Positions 44,138 through 53,157 of a stretch of DNA of 64,000 nucleotides are shown in pieces. The first letter of the stretch is position 1, and each line of letters starts with the position of its first letter. The stretch comes from Paenibacillus artemisiicola. GTDB taxonomy: Bacteria > Bacillota > Bacilli > Paenibacillales > Paenibacillaceae. The stretch is taken from the NCBI RefSeq assembly GCF_017652985.1, contig NZ_JAGGDJ010000020.1, positions 1 to 64,000 on the forward strand. Direction: 5' to 3'. The notes beneath the pieces were generated by a model, which did no database searches, was not told the DNA's origin, and was given only the letters and a program-made list of their open reading frames with translations. Made by a program: the position numbers and the translations under genes.

Positions 44138-44212
44138 AATCGTCACCTCTGTCAGCTATTATACCATAGGAGCAGGGTGCGATGTGTTACTATTATCCAG
44201 CGCGGAGCCTGG

Positions 44213-44437
44213 TTACGAGGTTGTCGCGCCGTACGCGACGAGCGTCCCGGGCGTCAGCTCGGGGCGCAAATACGCGTCCAGCGGACCGTCCGTCAGGCGA
44301 ACGATGCGCCCGATGCCGGGCGCGACGGCTTCGATTTGCAGCCGGACGTCGCCGGCTTGAACGGTCAGATAGGGCCCCGGCTGCTGGCGGATTCCGTCGA
44401 GCACGAGCTCGAGCGGCATGACCGAATAAATCGTCAT
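44213..44437 (-). CDS. ylzJ: YlzJ-like protein
   Basis: 74 residues, beta-rich, MTIYSVMPLELVLDG. The family is found only beside tepA and spoIIIE in Bacilli. Unknown function. The start overlaps the tepA stop (ATGA). Confidence 0.82.
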   Translation of the reverse strand: MTIYSVMPLELVLDGIRQQPGPYLTVQAGDVRLQIEAVAPGIGRIVRLTDGPLDAYLRPELTPGTLVAYGATTS

Positions 44438-45186
44438 TGCGTCAGCCCTCCAAGCACCGGTGCGCCGGCCGATTGGCGTCTCGCATCGATCAGTTGGTTC
44501 AATCGGCGCAGGGCCTGGCCGATCCCGCCGACCTGGTCGATCAGCCCATGCTTGACCGCGTCGGTGCCGATGACCGTCGTGCCGATGTCTCGCGTCAACT
44601 CGCCGGTCTTGAACATGAGCTCCTTGAATACTTCTTCCGTGACATTGGAGTGCGACGTCACGAACCGGACGACCCGCTCCTGCATCTTCTCCAAATATTC
44701 GAACGTCTGCGGCACGCCGATCACAAGGCCGTTCAGCCGAATCGGATGAATCGTCATGGTAGCCGTCTCGGCGATGAAGGACGTATTGCCGGCTACGGCG
44801 ATCGGCACGCCGATGGAGTGGCCGCCGCCTAGCACGAGCGTCACCGTCGGCTTCGTCAGCGACGAGATCATTTCCGCGATAGCCAGACCGGCTTCCACGT
44901 CGCCCCCGACCGTGTTCAGAACGATCATGATGCCTTCGATTTTCGGATTTTGCTCCGCCGCGACCAGCTGCGGAATGAGATGCTCGTACTTCGTCGTCTT
45001 ATTTTGCGGCGGCAGAACGATATGTCCCTCCACCTGTCCGATGATCGTCATGCAAAAAATATTGGATTCCGCTGCCGGCGTCGCCGTTTGGCCCAGCTGC
45101 TGGATCGTTTCGACGACCGGATTGCCGATCGGCGGCTTGGCTGCCGGCGGCTCCGGCTGCTCCGACTTGAATGTTTCCTCCCACAT
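44434..45186 (-). CDS. tepA: ClpP-family protease TepA (translocation-enhancing protein)
   Basis: 250 residues, ClpP/crotonase fold. Candidate catalytic serine in GGGHSIGVP and histidine in TMTIHPIRL; NTVGGDVEAGLA is the oxyanion strand. In B. subtilis TepA aids protein secretion and spore small acid-soluble protein turnover. Disordered Pro-rich N-terminus, no signal peptide. GAGGAGG precedes the ATG. Confidence 0.9.
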   Translation of the reverse strand: MWEETFKSEQPEPPAAKPPIGNPVVETIQQLGQTATPAAESNIFCMTIIGQVEGHIVLPPQNKTTKYEHLIPQLVAAEQNPKIEGIMIVLNTVGGDVEAGLAIAEMISSLTKPTVTLVLGGGHSIGVPIAVAGNTSFIAETATMTIHPIRLNGLVIGVPQTFEYLEKMQERVVRFVTSHSNVTEEVFKELMFKTGELTRDIGTTVIGTDAVKHGLIDQVGGIGQALRRLNQLIDARRQSAGAPVLGGLTQ

Positions 45187-45279
45187 TGCCTGTCCTCCTC
45201 GATGTCATGCTAGGCTTTGCCATGGCTGGCTCTGCATAGTATGGAATCCCCTTGCGGATTTATACGGATCCCCGAGAAT

Positions 45280-45325
45280 AAAAAAACGGCCTCCGGCCGA
45301 AGCTTATCGCTCCGCCGAAGACCGT
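45280..45325 (-). terminator. Intrinsic terminator after rnj
   Basis: Twelve-bp stem (45286-45297 with 45314-45325, two G-U pairs), 16-base loop, then seven T on the minus strand. Confidence 0.8.
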
Positions 45326-45357
45326 CGTTTCTAGTTATTCTATGGCATGCGCCGTGC

Positions 45358-47037
45358 TTATACTTCCATAATAATCGGCAAAATCATCGGACGGCGGCGC
45401 GTCTGCTCGTACAAGAAACGGCCGAGCGCGTCCTTCACGTTCGTCTTCAGGGACGCCCATTCGTTGACTTTATCGTTCATCAGCTTATGCAGCGTCGAGG
45501 TAACGATCCGGTTCGCTTCTTCCAACAATCCCTCCGACTCTCGCACGTAGACGAAGCCGCGGGAGATGATGTCCGGACCGGACAGAATCGCGCCGTCCTG
45601 CTTGCTCAGCGTAACCACGACGACCAAGATGCCGTCCTGCGACAAGAGCTTGCGGTCGCGAAGGACGATATTGCCGACGTCGCCGACGCCGAGGCCGTCG
45701 ATCAGCACGTTGCCCGCGGGCACTTTGCTGCCTTTGCGCGCCGTGCCGCCTTGGAATTCCACCGTATCGCCGTTATCGATGATGAAGATATTTTCCCGTT
45801 CGACGCCGACCGCTTCGCCGAGGTGCGCGTGCTGGCGGAGCATCCGGTATTCGCCGTGAATCGGAATAAAATACTTCGGACGAATCAAATTGAGCATCAG
45901 TTTCAGCTCTTCCTGGCTGCCGTGGCCGGAAACGTGAACGCCGGAGACGGAGCCCGGTCCGTAAATGACGTGCGCGCCCAAGCGGAACAGCTCGTCGACC
46001 GTACGGCCGACGTACCGCTCGTTGCCCGGAATCGGCGTCGCCGCGATGATGACCGTATCGCCCGGCATAATGTCGACCTTCCGATGCGTGGAACGAGCCA
46101 TGCGCGTCAGCGCGGACATCGGCTCGCCTTGGCTGCCCGTGGACAGCACGGCGACGCGGTCCGCCGCCATTTTATTGATCTCTTCCGGCTCGATGATCGT
46201 GCCTTCCGGAATGTTCAAGTACCCGAGCTCCGACGCGATCGTTACGACGTTGACCATGCTGCGGCCGACGACGGCGATTTTGCGCTTCGTCGCGACGGCG
46301 GCGTTCACGACCTGCTGGATCCGGTGCACGTTGGACGCGAACGTCGCGACGACGACGCGCTGCGTCGCTTTGCGGAAAATATCTTCCAGCTCGGAGCCGA
46401 TCATGCTCTCCGAAGGCGTGAAGCCCGCGCGCTCCGCGTTTGTGCTGTCCGACAAGAGCGCCAATACCCCGCGGCGTCCGATATCGGCGATCCGCTGCAG
46501 ATCGGCGTATTGATTGTTGACCGGCGTATGGTCGAACTTGAAGTCGCCCGTATGTACGACCGAGCCCTCTGGCGTATCCAAGCAGACGCCGACCGAGTCG
46601 GGAATGCTGTGATTCGTTTTGAAGAAGGACGCCTTGATCGCGCCGAGCTGCACTTCGCTGTCGGCATTGATCAAAATGCGTTTCGTTTCGCCGAGCAGGC
46701 CCGCTTCCTTCAATTTGCCCTCGATGAGACCGAGCGTCAGCTTGGTCGCGTAAATCGGCACGTTCAGATGCTTGAGCACGTAAGGCAAACCGCCGATATG
46801 GTCTTCGTGGCCGTGGGTAATGAGAATGCCTCTGACTTTGTCGCGGTTTTCCGTCAAGTACGTAATGTCGGGAATGACAATATCGATTCCGAGCATATCT
46901 TCTTCCGGGAACTTGAGACCCGCGTCCACCACGACGATATCGTTCGCGTATTGAATGACGTACATGTTTTTACCGATTTCACCGACGCCGCCAAGGGCAA
47001 AAATAAGCAGCTTATCCTGGATGTTCTTCTTAGACAA
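45358..47037 (-). CDS. rnj: Ribonuclease J
   Basis: 559 residues. Metallo-beta-lactamase/beta-CASP RNase with 5'-3' exo and endo activity. THGHEDHIGG, HTGDFKFD, SDSTNAE and the C-terminal PIHGEYRM motifs are intact. The gene sits where B. subtilis has rnjB, yet the complete HxHxDH and the end RRPMILPIIMEV are like RNase J1. Start is TTG, 11 bases from GGAGG. A leader of about 230 bases precedes it. Confidence 0.93.
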   Translation of the reverse strand: MSKKNIQDKLLIFALGGVGEIGKNMYVIQYANDIVVVDAGLKFPEEDMLGIDIVIPDITYLTENRDKVRGILITHGHEDHIGGLPYVLKHLNVPIYATKLTLGLIEGKLKEAGLLGETKRILINADSEVQLGAIKASFFKTNHSIPDSVGVCLDTPEGSVVHTGDFKFDHTPVNNQYADLQRIADIGRRGVLALLSDSTNAERAGFTPSESMIGSELEDIFRKATQRVVVATFASNVHRIQQVVNAAVATKRKIAVVGRSMVNVVTIASELGYLNIPEGTIIEPEEINKMAADRVAVLSTGSQGEPMSALTRMARSTHRKVDIMPGDTVIIAATPIPGNERYVGRTVDELFRLGAHVIYGPGSVSGVHVSGHGSQEELKLMLNLIRPKYFIPIHGEYRMLRQHAHLGEAVGVERENIFIIDNGDTVEFQGGTARKGSKVPAGNVLIDGLGVGDVGNIVLRDRKLLSQDGILVVVVTLSKQDGAILSGPDIISRGFVYVRESEGLLEEANRIVTSTLHKLMNDKVNEWASLKTNVKDALGRFLYEQTRRRPMILPIIMEV

Positions 47038-47271
47038 GTGAATTCAATCCTCCTAATCGTAGTACGAAATAAGGTGTACCTCGTCCGCCATTAATCAAAA
47101 AATAGCGAAGAAGACACTTTGTTTCATCGCGATATATATTTTCCGAACTCAAATTACACGGCCGCCCGTTCCTCGCTCGGGAACGTCGCTGCATGTAATC
47201 AATAACTAGTGCTGTCGAACGCCGCCCCTCGGCGTTACACTTTTTCAAAAATTTGCCGCACACCGTCACTT
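47038..47271 (-). promoter_or_regulatory. Long 5' leader of rnj
   Basis: From the predicted start near 47271 to the TTG. It includes a hairpin with CGTTCC/GGAACG arms near 47170-47190 and an AT-rich middle. No ORF with a ribosome site. May serve mRNA-level control of this RNase. Confidence 0.4.
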
Positions 47272-47277
47272 GCATTC

Positions 47278-47307
47278 ATTATACATGATTGAAAATAAGA
47301 AAAACAA
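47278..47307 (-). promoter_or_regulatory. Sigma-A promoter of rnj
   Basis: TTGTTT (47302-47307), 18 bases, perfect TATAAT (47278-47283). The interval from here to the dapA terminator shows no gene. Confidence 0.6.
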
Positions 47308-47462
47308 GTAACTGTTCCAGAAGCCGATAGAACGCCGCGCAATCAAAATACAATCGAAATACAATCGGACGACGCTTCTATGATAACGCTTTCGAAAACG
47401 TAATCGAATAAGCTCGTCCGACGCTCCCGCGTGCTTTGAACGCGCAGCCGGGCCGCTGAAAC

Positions 47463-47491
47463 AAAAAACCGATGCTAGCGCATCGGTTTTT
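47463..47491. terminator. Terminator after dapA
   Basis: AAAAACCGATGC, TAG loop, GCATCGGTTTTT; symmetric, ends the asd-dapG-dapA transcript. Confidence 0.85.
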
Positions 47492-47523
47492 GACGAATGC
47501 AGCAGTGTACGTCCGGCAGAGCT

Positions 47524-48396
47524 TTACGCCTCTTGCTTTAAAACGCGGCGCAGCGTTTCTAGCTCGCTCTCGCTCGCCGCGACCAGAGGCAGCCGCACGC
47601 CGCCGACCGGCAGGCCTTGAAACGACAGCGCCGCTTTGACCAGGACCGGATTCGGGAGGTCGAACAGTCCTTTGAAGATCGGCAGTTGCTCGCCGTGCAG
47701 CTTCGTCGCTCGGCTTACGTCACCGTCCAGATACGCTTGGATCATCGCCTTCATCGGCTTGCCGATGATATGGCTCGCCACGCTCACGACGCCGTGCGCG
47801 CCGACGGCGAGCGCCGGCAGCGCCGAGCTGTCGTCGCCGCTATAGACCAAGAAGCCTTCCGGGGCGCCCATGACGATTTCGGCCACTTGGTCGAGCGCCG
47901 CGCATTCCTTCGTGGCGACAACGTTAGGCAGCTGCGCCAGACGCAGCGTCGTCGCGGCGGACAGGCTGACGATCGTACGGCCCGGCACGTTATAAAGCAT
48001 AACCGGCAAGGACGTCGATTCCGCGATGGCCTTGAAATGCTGGTACAACCCTTCTTGCGTCGGCTTGTTATAATAGGGCGCGACGAGCAGCACGGCGTCG
48101 ACGCCACATTGTTCCGCGATTCGGGTCACATGAATGGAGTGCGCCGTATCGTTGCTGCCGGTGCCCGCGATAATCTTGCAGCGGCCGCGGGCATGCTTCA
48201 CGGCGAACGCGAACAGCGCCTGCTTCTCCTCGTCGCTCACCGTCGGCGATTCGCCGGTCGTGCCGCAGACGACGACGCCGTCGCTGAGTTGATCTTCGAT
48301 TAAGTAATCCAATAAACGCCCCGTCGTCTCCCAGTCGATCGAACCGTCCGCCGAGAAAGGCGTAACCATCGCTGTAATCAAACGTCCGAAATCCAC
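47524..48396 (-). CDS. dapA: 4-hydroxy-tetrahydrodipicolinate synthase
   Basis: 290 residues, TIM barrel. Condenses pyruvate and aspartate semialdehyde. GTTGESPT, LLVAPYYNKPTQEG (Tyr of the proton relay) and the Schiff-base lysine in ATKECAALD are present. The product feeds lysine, diaminopimelate and, via DpaAB, spore dipicolinate. Start is GTG with GAGGAGG upstream, just past the tandem repeats. Confidence 0.96.
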   Translation of the reverse strand: MDFGRLITAMVTPFSADGSIDWETTGRLLDYLIEDQLSDGVVVCGTTGESPTVSDEEKQALFAFAVKHARGRCKIIAGTGSNDTAHSIHVTRIAEQCGVDAVLLVAPYYNKPTQEGLYQHFKAIAESTSLPVMLYNVPGRTIVSLSAATTLRLAQLPNVVATKECAALDQVAEIVMGAPEGFLVYSGDDSSALPALAVGAHGVVSVASHIIGKPMKAMIQAYLDGDVSRATKLHGEQLPIFKGLFDLPNPVLVKAALSFQGLPVGGVRLPLVAASESELETLRRVLKQEA

Positions 48397-48425
48397 GATT
48401 ATTCCTCCTCAGAATATTTGCGGAA

Positions 48426-48563
48426 GCAAAAATTCACTTCGCAAGCATTGGCTTGAATTTTGCGCAGCAAAATTCACTTCGTACGCATAAGCTTGAATTT
48501 TGCGCAGCAAAATTCACTTCGTAAGCATTGGCTATCATTTTGCGATAGCAGCATTCACTTCAG
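48426..48563. repeat. Tandem 40-bp palindromic repeats between dapG and dapA
   Basis: Three full units starting at 48426, 48467 and 48507 and a degenerate fourth from 48548. Each has GCAAAATTCA and TGAATTTTGC as 10-bp inverted arms around a variable centre. The fourth copy runs into the 3' end of dapG; the GAAGTGAAT at each unit edge copies its terminal codon and stop. Confidence 0.8.
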
Positions 48564-49784
48564 CTCTTTAATATCATGCAGTGCGAATTTCGCGTGCAGC
48601 GACTGAAGCGCGCTTGCCATATAGCTCTCCCGCACCAGTACCCATATCGTTGTGTTGGAGTCCGCCGACTGCAAAATCGGGATGCCCTCTTCCGTCAAAG
48701 CTTCCACGATCCGGGCCATGATGCCGGGCACGCCGTTCATGCCTCCGCCGATGACCGAGATTTTCGCGCAGCCGTTGACCGCCCGCGGCGAATAACCGAT
48801 TTCTTGCAGGACCGCCACCGCTTTGTCCGCGTCCTGGTCAAATACGGTATACACCGCTCCACCGGGATTGACATTAATGAAGTCGACGCTGATATGATGC
48901 CTCGCCATCGCCTGGAACACCTGCAGTTGGACGTCCGCATGTCCTTCTTGCGCCTGCACGGTAATCTGCGTAACGCCGCTCACATGCGCGACGCCGATGA
49001 CATGCCGATCGCGAACGGCGCCGGAATGAAGGACGTCGCTTACATCCGTGACGAGCGTGCCCTCCTCTTCCGAAAAAGTAGAGCGCACCCGCAGCGGAAT
49101 GCGTGCCTGCTGGGCGATCTCCACGGCTCGGGGATGAATGACCTTGGCTCCTTGTCTCGCCATGTTTCCGACTTCCCCGTAGCTGATGACGGACAATGCC
49201 CGCGCGTCCTTGACGATTCGCGGATCCGCGGTCAATATCCCGTTCACGTCCGTATAGATATCGACGCGCGCCGCTTGAAGCGCGGCGCCGAGCGCCGTGG
49301 CCGACGTATCGCTGCCGCCCCTGCCGAGCGTCGTGAAATCGCCGGATTCCGTAACGCCTTGAAATCCCGTCACGATAACGACGTTGCCCGCCTGAAGCGC
49401 ATGGCGGATCCGATCGGTGCGGATTTCCAAGATCCGCGCCTTGCCGAATTGATTATCCGTAATAATGCCTGCCCCGCCGCCCGTTAGCGCGATGGCCGGA
49501 ATGCCCGCGGCGCGCAGCAGGCTGCACAGCACCGACGCGGAGATGATTTCGCCGCAGCCTTGAAGCAGATCGCGCTCCTTGACCGGCAGCGCATCGCCGT
49601 GCTCCGCGATGAGCGACAGCAGCGTGTCCGTTGCGTACGGATCGCCTTTTCGCCCCATTGCAGAGACGACAACGACGAGTTGGTACTGTCGTTGCCGCTC
49701 TCTTTGGATATGCTTGATTACCAATTCTCTCGCTTCTTTCGACGACAGCGAAGTGCCGCCGAACTTCTGCACGAGGATATGCAT
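48555..49784 (-). CDS. dapG: Aspartokinase (DapG type)
   Basis: 409 residues. First step from aspartate. KFGGTSLS, GFQGVTESGDFTTLGRGGSD split in the kinase core, then two ACT domains (VSGVTQITVQAQ and KISVIGGGMNGVPGIMARI). By position it matches B. subtilis DapG, the diaminopimelate-sensitive isozyme. ATG at 49784 follows GGAGG. The last codons lie in the tandem repeat. Confidence 0.93.
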   Translation of the reverse strand: MHILVQKFGGTSLSSKEARELVIKHIQRERQRQYQLVVVVSAMGRKGDPYATDTLLSLIAEHGDALPVKERDLLQGCGEIISASVLCSLLRAAGIPAIALTGGGAGIITDNQFGKARILEIRTDRIRHALQAGNVVIVTGFQGVTESGDFTTLGRGGSDTSATALGAALQAARVDIYTDVNGILTADPRIVKDARALSVISYGEVGNMARQGAKVIHPRAVEIAQQARIPLRVRSTFSEEEGTLVTDVSDVLHSGAVRDRHVIGVAHVSGVTQITVQAQEGHADVQLQVFQAMARHHISVDFINVNPGGAVYTVFDQDADKAVAVLQEIGYSPRAVNGCAKISVIGGGMNGVPGIMARIVEALTEEGIPILQSADSNTTIWVLVRESYMASALQSLHAKFALHDIKELK

Positions 49785-49857
49785 GGTCAAACCTCCGTAT
49801 CCGACTGTGAAGCCCGCCGGATCGTCCGTCTGACAACCTGCTTGCAAGGAGGATGAT

Positions 49858-50898
49858 TTATGGTTTCTCGATGGCGATATATTCTGCGATTTGGACGGCG
49901 TTCCATGCCGCGCCCTTTAGCAGATTATCAGATACGATCCACAAGTTAAGGCCGCGTGCATGACCGAGGTCACGGCGCAGACGACCGACGAAGACATCCG
50001 GCTTACCGGCCGCATCGGTTGCGAGCGGGTAGCGTTGCCCTGCAGGGTCATCGACCAGAACGACGCCCGGAGCGTCAGCAAGCAGTTTCTTGACGTCTTC
50101 CAGTTCATAATCCTGTTTCAATTCGACGTAAACCGACTCCGAGTGACCGTAAACGACGGGGATCCGAACGCAAGTCGCCGTCACGTCGATCGACTCGTCG
50201 TCCATGATTTTTTTCGTTTCGCGGACCATTTTCAATTCTTCGAGCGTATAGCCGTTATCTTGGAACTTATCGATTTGCGGAATCGCGTTGAATGCGATTT
50301 GATGCTTCACCGGCAAAGAGCCGACCGGCAAAATGTCCGGATTCGCTTCGTTGCCGTCGAGCACTTCGCGCGTCTGGCGAAGCATTTCGTCGATCGCGCG
50401 GCTTCCTGCTCCCGAGACGGCTTGATACGTGGAAACGATGATGCGGGAAATGCCGTATTTGTCCTGCAGCGGCTTGAGCGCCGCCACCATTTGGATGGTG
50501 GAGCAGTTCGGATTGGCGATGATGCCTTTATGTTCGTTCACTTTGTCGAGGTTGACTTCGGGCACGACAAGCGGCGTATCCGGATCCATGCGGTACGCGT
50601 TCGTATTGTCGATGCAAACCGCGCCGTGCTTCACGGCGTGGGGGGCAAGTGCTTTCGACACGTCGCCGCCCGCGCTGAACAAAGCGATTTCGACGCCTTT
50701 GAAGCTCTCCGGCGTCGCTTCTTCGACCGTATATTCCTTGCCTTTGAACGTCACTTTTTTGCCCGCGGAGCGAGCGGACGAGAGCAATTTCAGTTCCGCG
50801 ATCGGGAAATCGCGCTTCTCGAGCAACCCGATAATTTGTTCGCCTACTGCGCCTGTCGCCCCGACTACGGCGACGTTAAACATCTTCTGCTGTGACAT
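49858..50898 (-). CDS. asd: Aspartate-semialdehyde dehydrogenase
   Basis: 346 residues. VVGATGAVGEQ NADP site, catalytic cysteine in ANPNCSTIQ, and the late RIPVVYGHSE block with the histidine. Supplies semialdehyde for lysine, methionine/threonine and dipicolinate. AAAGGGGAG before the ATG. A TTGACA box near 50930 exists, but no fitting -10 was found. Confidence 0.96.
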   Translation of the reverse strand: MSQQKMFNVAVVGATGAVGEQIIGLLEKRDFPIAELKLLSSARSAGKKVTFKGKEYTVEEATPESFKGVEIALFSAGGDVSKALAPHAVKHGAVCIDNTNAYRMDPDTPLVVPEVNLDKVNEHKGIIANPNCSTIQMVAALKPLQDKYGISRIIVSTYQAVSGAGSRAIDEMLRQTREVLDGNEANPDILPVGSLPVKHQIAFNAIPQIDKFQDNGYTLEELKMVRETKKIMDDESIDVTATCVRIPVVYGHSESVYVELKQDYELEDVKKLLADAPGVVLVDDPAGQRYPLATDAAGKPDVFVGRLRRDLGHARGLNLWIVSDNLLKGAAWNAVQIAEYIAIEKP

Positions 50899-50972
50899 TG
50901 GCTGTCGTCTCCCCTTTAAAAAAACTTATGTCAAGGATTGCTCCAATTGCATACGGGATGAACTTGCGAGAT

Positions 50973-51560
50973 TTAAGCGCGCTCGACGAGCAGCGGTTGA
51001 AGCTGCTTGCCGTTCAAAGCCGCTTCGCACGTTTCGGGTACCAGCTCCATTTTCGCGACGAGCGAATTCGGCTTCTGGATCGGATTATCCTGCCCGAACG
51101 GCACGAAATACACGTTTTTGCATACTAATAGTTTCGCGATATTGGCCGCATTCAAACCAAGCCCGTCGTTGGTCGAGATGGCCAGCACGAGCGGACGCTG
51201 ATTGCGCATTTGCGCTTTGGCCGCCATAAGGACCGGGCTGTCGGTTTGCGCGTTCGCCAGTTTGCTCGTCGTATTGCCCGTGCAAGGCGCAATGACGAGT
51301 ACGTCGAGCAGTTTGGACGGCCCCAGGGGCTCTGCGTCGACAATGGTCGAAATGATGTCGTTTCCGGTAATGGATGTCAGCTGACGCTGCCATTCTGCCG
51401 CCGTTCCGAACCGGGTATCCGTCGTAAGAAGCGTCTGCGTGACGATCGGCACGACGTTCGCGCCTTCGTCTACGAATCGCTGGATGACCGGCATGACCTC
51501 CGCGAACGTACAGTGAGAACCGGAGAGCGCGTAACCCACCGTTTTGCCTTGCCATTTCAT
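50973..51560 (-). CDS. dpaB: Dipicolinate synthase subunit B
   Basis: 195 residues, flavoprotein (HFCD) fold: VGYALSGSHCTFAEV, VIAPCTGNTTSKLAN. Acts with DpaA in the mother cell to make dipicolinic acid. ATGA overlap with dpaA. Also called spoVFB. Confidence 0.95.
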   Translation of the reverse strand: MKWQGKTVGYALSGSHCTFAEVMPVIQRFVDEGANVVPIVTQTLLTTDTRFGTAAEWQRQLTSITGNDIISTIVDAEPLGPSKLLDVLVIAPCTGNTTSKLANAQTDSPVLMAAKAQMRNQRPLVLAISTNDGLGLNAANIAKLLVCKNVYFVPFGQDNPIQKPNSLVAKMELVPETCEAALNGKQLQPLLVERA

Positions 51561-52456
51561 TGCTCATTCCCCCGTAACCTGGAATCTTCCATAATCAATC
51601 GGCTTAAACAATCCGCGATGATGCGTCCAGCGGTTTTGGGTGCGACGATTCCTGGTAGACCGGGGGCGAGCAACGCCTTGATTCCGCGCTTCTCGGCGAA
51701 CCGGAAATCGGTTCCGCCGGGCTTCGAAGCAAGGTCGATTATGACCGCTCGCGAGGGCAAATTTGCTATAATTTGCGCTGTGACTATCATAGTCGGAATT
51801 GTATTAAAAAGCAAGTCAATATTCCCCACGTATTGCAGCAAATCCTTGATATAAAAAGGCTCGAAACCCATCTCGTACGCCCTTGCGAAATGCTCTTCCC
51901 GGCGTACGCCGACCTTCACTTTCGCGCCCAAACCTTGCAGCGTCCGCGCCAGCGTCAACCCCGTCCGCCCGATGCCGAGCACCATGCACGACGAGCCGTG
52001 AATCGTAATGTCCGTGTTCTGCATCGCCATCATGACGGCGCCTTCCGCGGTCGGAATCGAATTATAGATGGCCACGTCGTCCCGGTCGAACAGTTCGACG
52101 AGCGCAATGCCGTGCTTCTGGCACAGATCGCGCAAGTACGGTTTGGCCATGCCGGCGTAAACCTTGCAATGCTTCGGCAGCTTGGCGACGTATTCGTCGG
52201 TCAGCACCAGTTCCTGGTCGCTGAACACGGCCACGATCTTGCCTTCGTCGTCGGTCCCGACCGCAGGCAGAACTAGCGCGTCCGCGTTAACGAACAGCGA
52301 TTCGCTCATCTCGGCACGTACGGCGCCGTCAAGCGAAGAATGAAGCTGGTCGAACCCCGCGACCGTCACCGTTGCATCGAGCTCGGTCAGCTTCCGGATG
52401 ACTTCCAATCCTCGAGCGTCGCCACCTAGAAGCACGACCTGAACTCCTGTCAGCAT
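51557..52456 (-). CDS. dpaA: Dipicolinate synthase subunit A
   Basis: 299 residues. N-terminal domain with GGDARGLEVIRKL, then Rossmann domain GIGRTGLTLARTLQGLG. Oxidises the dapA product to dipicolinate with DpaB. AAAGGAGTGA before the ATG. Expected to be sigma-K controlled, but I found no convincing sigma-K boxes upstream. Confidence 0.95.
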   Translation of the reverse strand: MLTGVQVVLLGGDARGLEVIRKLTELDATVTVAGFDQLHSSLDGAVRAEMSESLFVNADALVLPAVGTDDEGKIVAVFSDQELVLTDEYVAKLPKHCKVYAGMAKPYLRDLCQKHGIALVELFDRDDVAIYNSIPTAEGAVMMAMQNTDITIHGSSCMVLGIGRTGLTLARTLQGLGAKVKVGVRREEHFARAYEMGFEPFYIKDLLQYVGNIDLLFNTIPTMIVTAQIIANLPSRAVIIDLASKPGGTDFRFAEKRGIKALLAPGLPGIVAPKTAGRIIADCLSRLIMEDSRLRGNEQ

Positions 52457-52646
52457 AAGGGTATCACTCCTTTCAGCGGCAACCGATACGCGCCGCGTGA
52501 ATCGGCGGTTCGGTCGGCATTACAAACCGCAACCGTCGGCCCGCGTTAAGGCTGCCCGGTTGACAGTTGTTCGCTCTTGGTTATAGACCATCTTATGCAC
52601 CCGCCCAGAGCGTGGTGAAGCCGTTTTGCGCATTTGAGGCGAAAAT

Positions 52647-52680
52647 GAAAAAAGCACCGGAGCCGACGCTCCGGTGCTTT
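52647..52680 (-). terminator. Intrinsic terminator after dut
   Basis: AAGCACCGGAGC, CGTC-type loop, GCTCCGGTGCTT, then TTTT on the minus strand. Confidence 0.85.
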
Positions 52681-52713
52681 CATTTGTCGAAAAACGAGAC
52701 TTGCCGTCTGCCT

Positions 52714-53157
52714 TTAAACGCCCGTATGCCCGAACCCGCCCGCGCCGCGCACGGTTTCGGGCAGCTCGGCCGCTTCCGTAATCGCAACCTCGGGTACAAG
52801 CTGGAACAGCATCTGGGCGATGCGTTCGCCGCGTTCGATCGCGAACGGCTGCTGGCCGAGATTGATCAGCAGCACCTTCACTTCGCCGCGATAGTCCGCG
52901 TCGATCGTGCCCGGCGAATTCAGGCACGTGATGCCGTGCTTGAACGCCAGGCCGCTGCGCGGTCGAATTTGCGCTTCGAGTCCCGCCGGCATCGCCATCG
53001 CGAAGCCTGTCGGAAAGAGCTTGCGCTCTCCGGGCTGCAGCGTTTCCGGCTCCGTCACGGCCGCATGCAGGTCGAAACCTGCGGCCAGCTCGGACATTTT
53101 GCGCGGCAGCGGGATGTCTTCGTTGCCGGGAAGCCGCTTAATCGACACTTGATACAA
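52714..53157 (-). CDS. dut: dUTP diphosphatase
   Basis: 147 residues, homotrimeric type. Motif 1 AAGFDLHAA, motif 2 RPRSGLAFKHGI, motif 3 PGTIDADYRGEV, motif 4 ERIAQMLF, motif 5 RGAGGFGHTGV (usual form GSTG). Start is TTG at 53157, six bases from GGGAGG; it overlaps the M16 peptidase gene by 20 bases. Upstream in-frame ATG has no site. Confidence 0.93.
   Translation of the reverse strand: MYQVSIKRLPGNEDIPLPRKMSELAAGFDLHAAVTEPETLQPGERKLFPTGFAMAMPAGLEAQIRPRSGLAFKHGITCLNSPGTIDADYRGEVKVLLINLGQQPFAIERGERIAQMLFQLVPEVAITEAAELPETVRGAGGFGHTGV

Noticed and set aside
45217..47094. 625-codon plus-strand frame opposite rnj
   Set aside because: Antisense shadow of the RNase J gene; composition typical of reverse-frame codons.
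47030..47275. 81-codon minus frame in the rnj leader
   Set aside because: No ribosome site, runs into the rnj start; composition not coding-like.
48426..48563. CRISPR-like array
   Set aside because: Units are directly tandem with no unique spacers, and no cas genes are present.
52457..52646. Sigma-K promoter for dpaAB
   Set aside because: Expected from B. subtilis, but no AC...CATAnnnTA pair was found at a fair distance.
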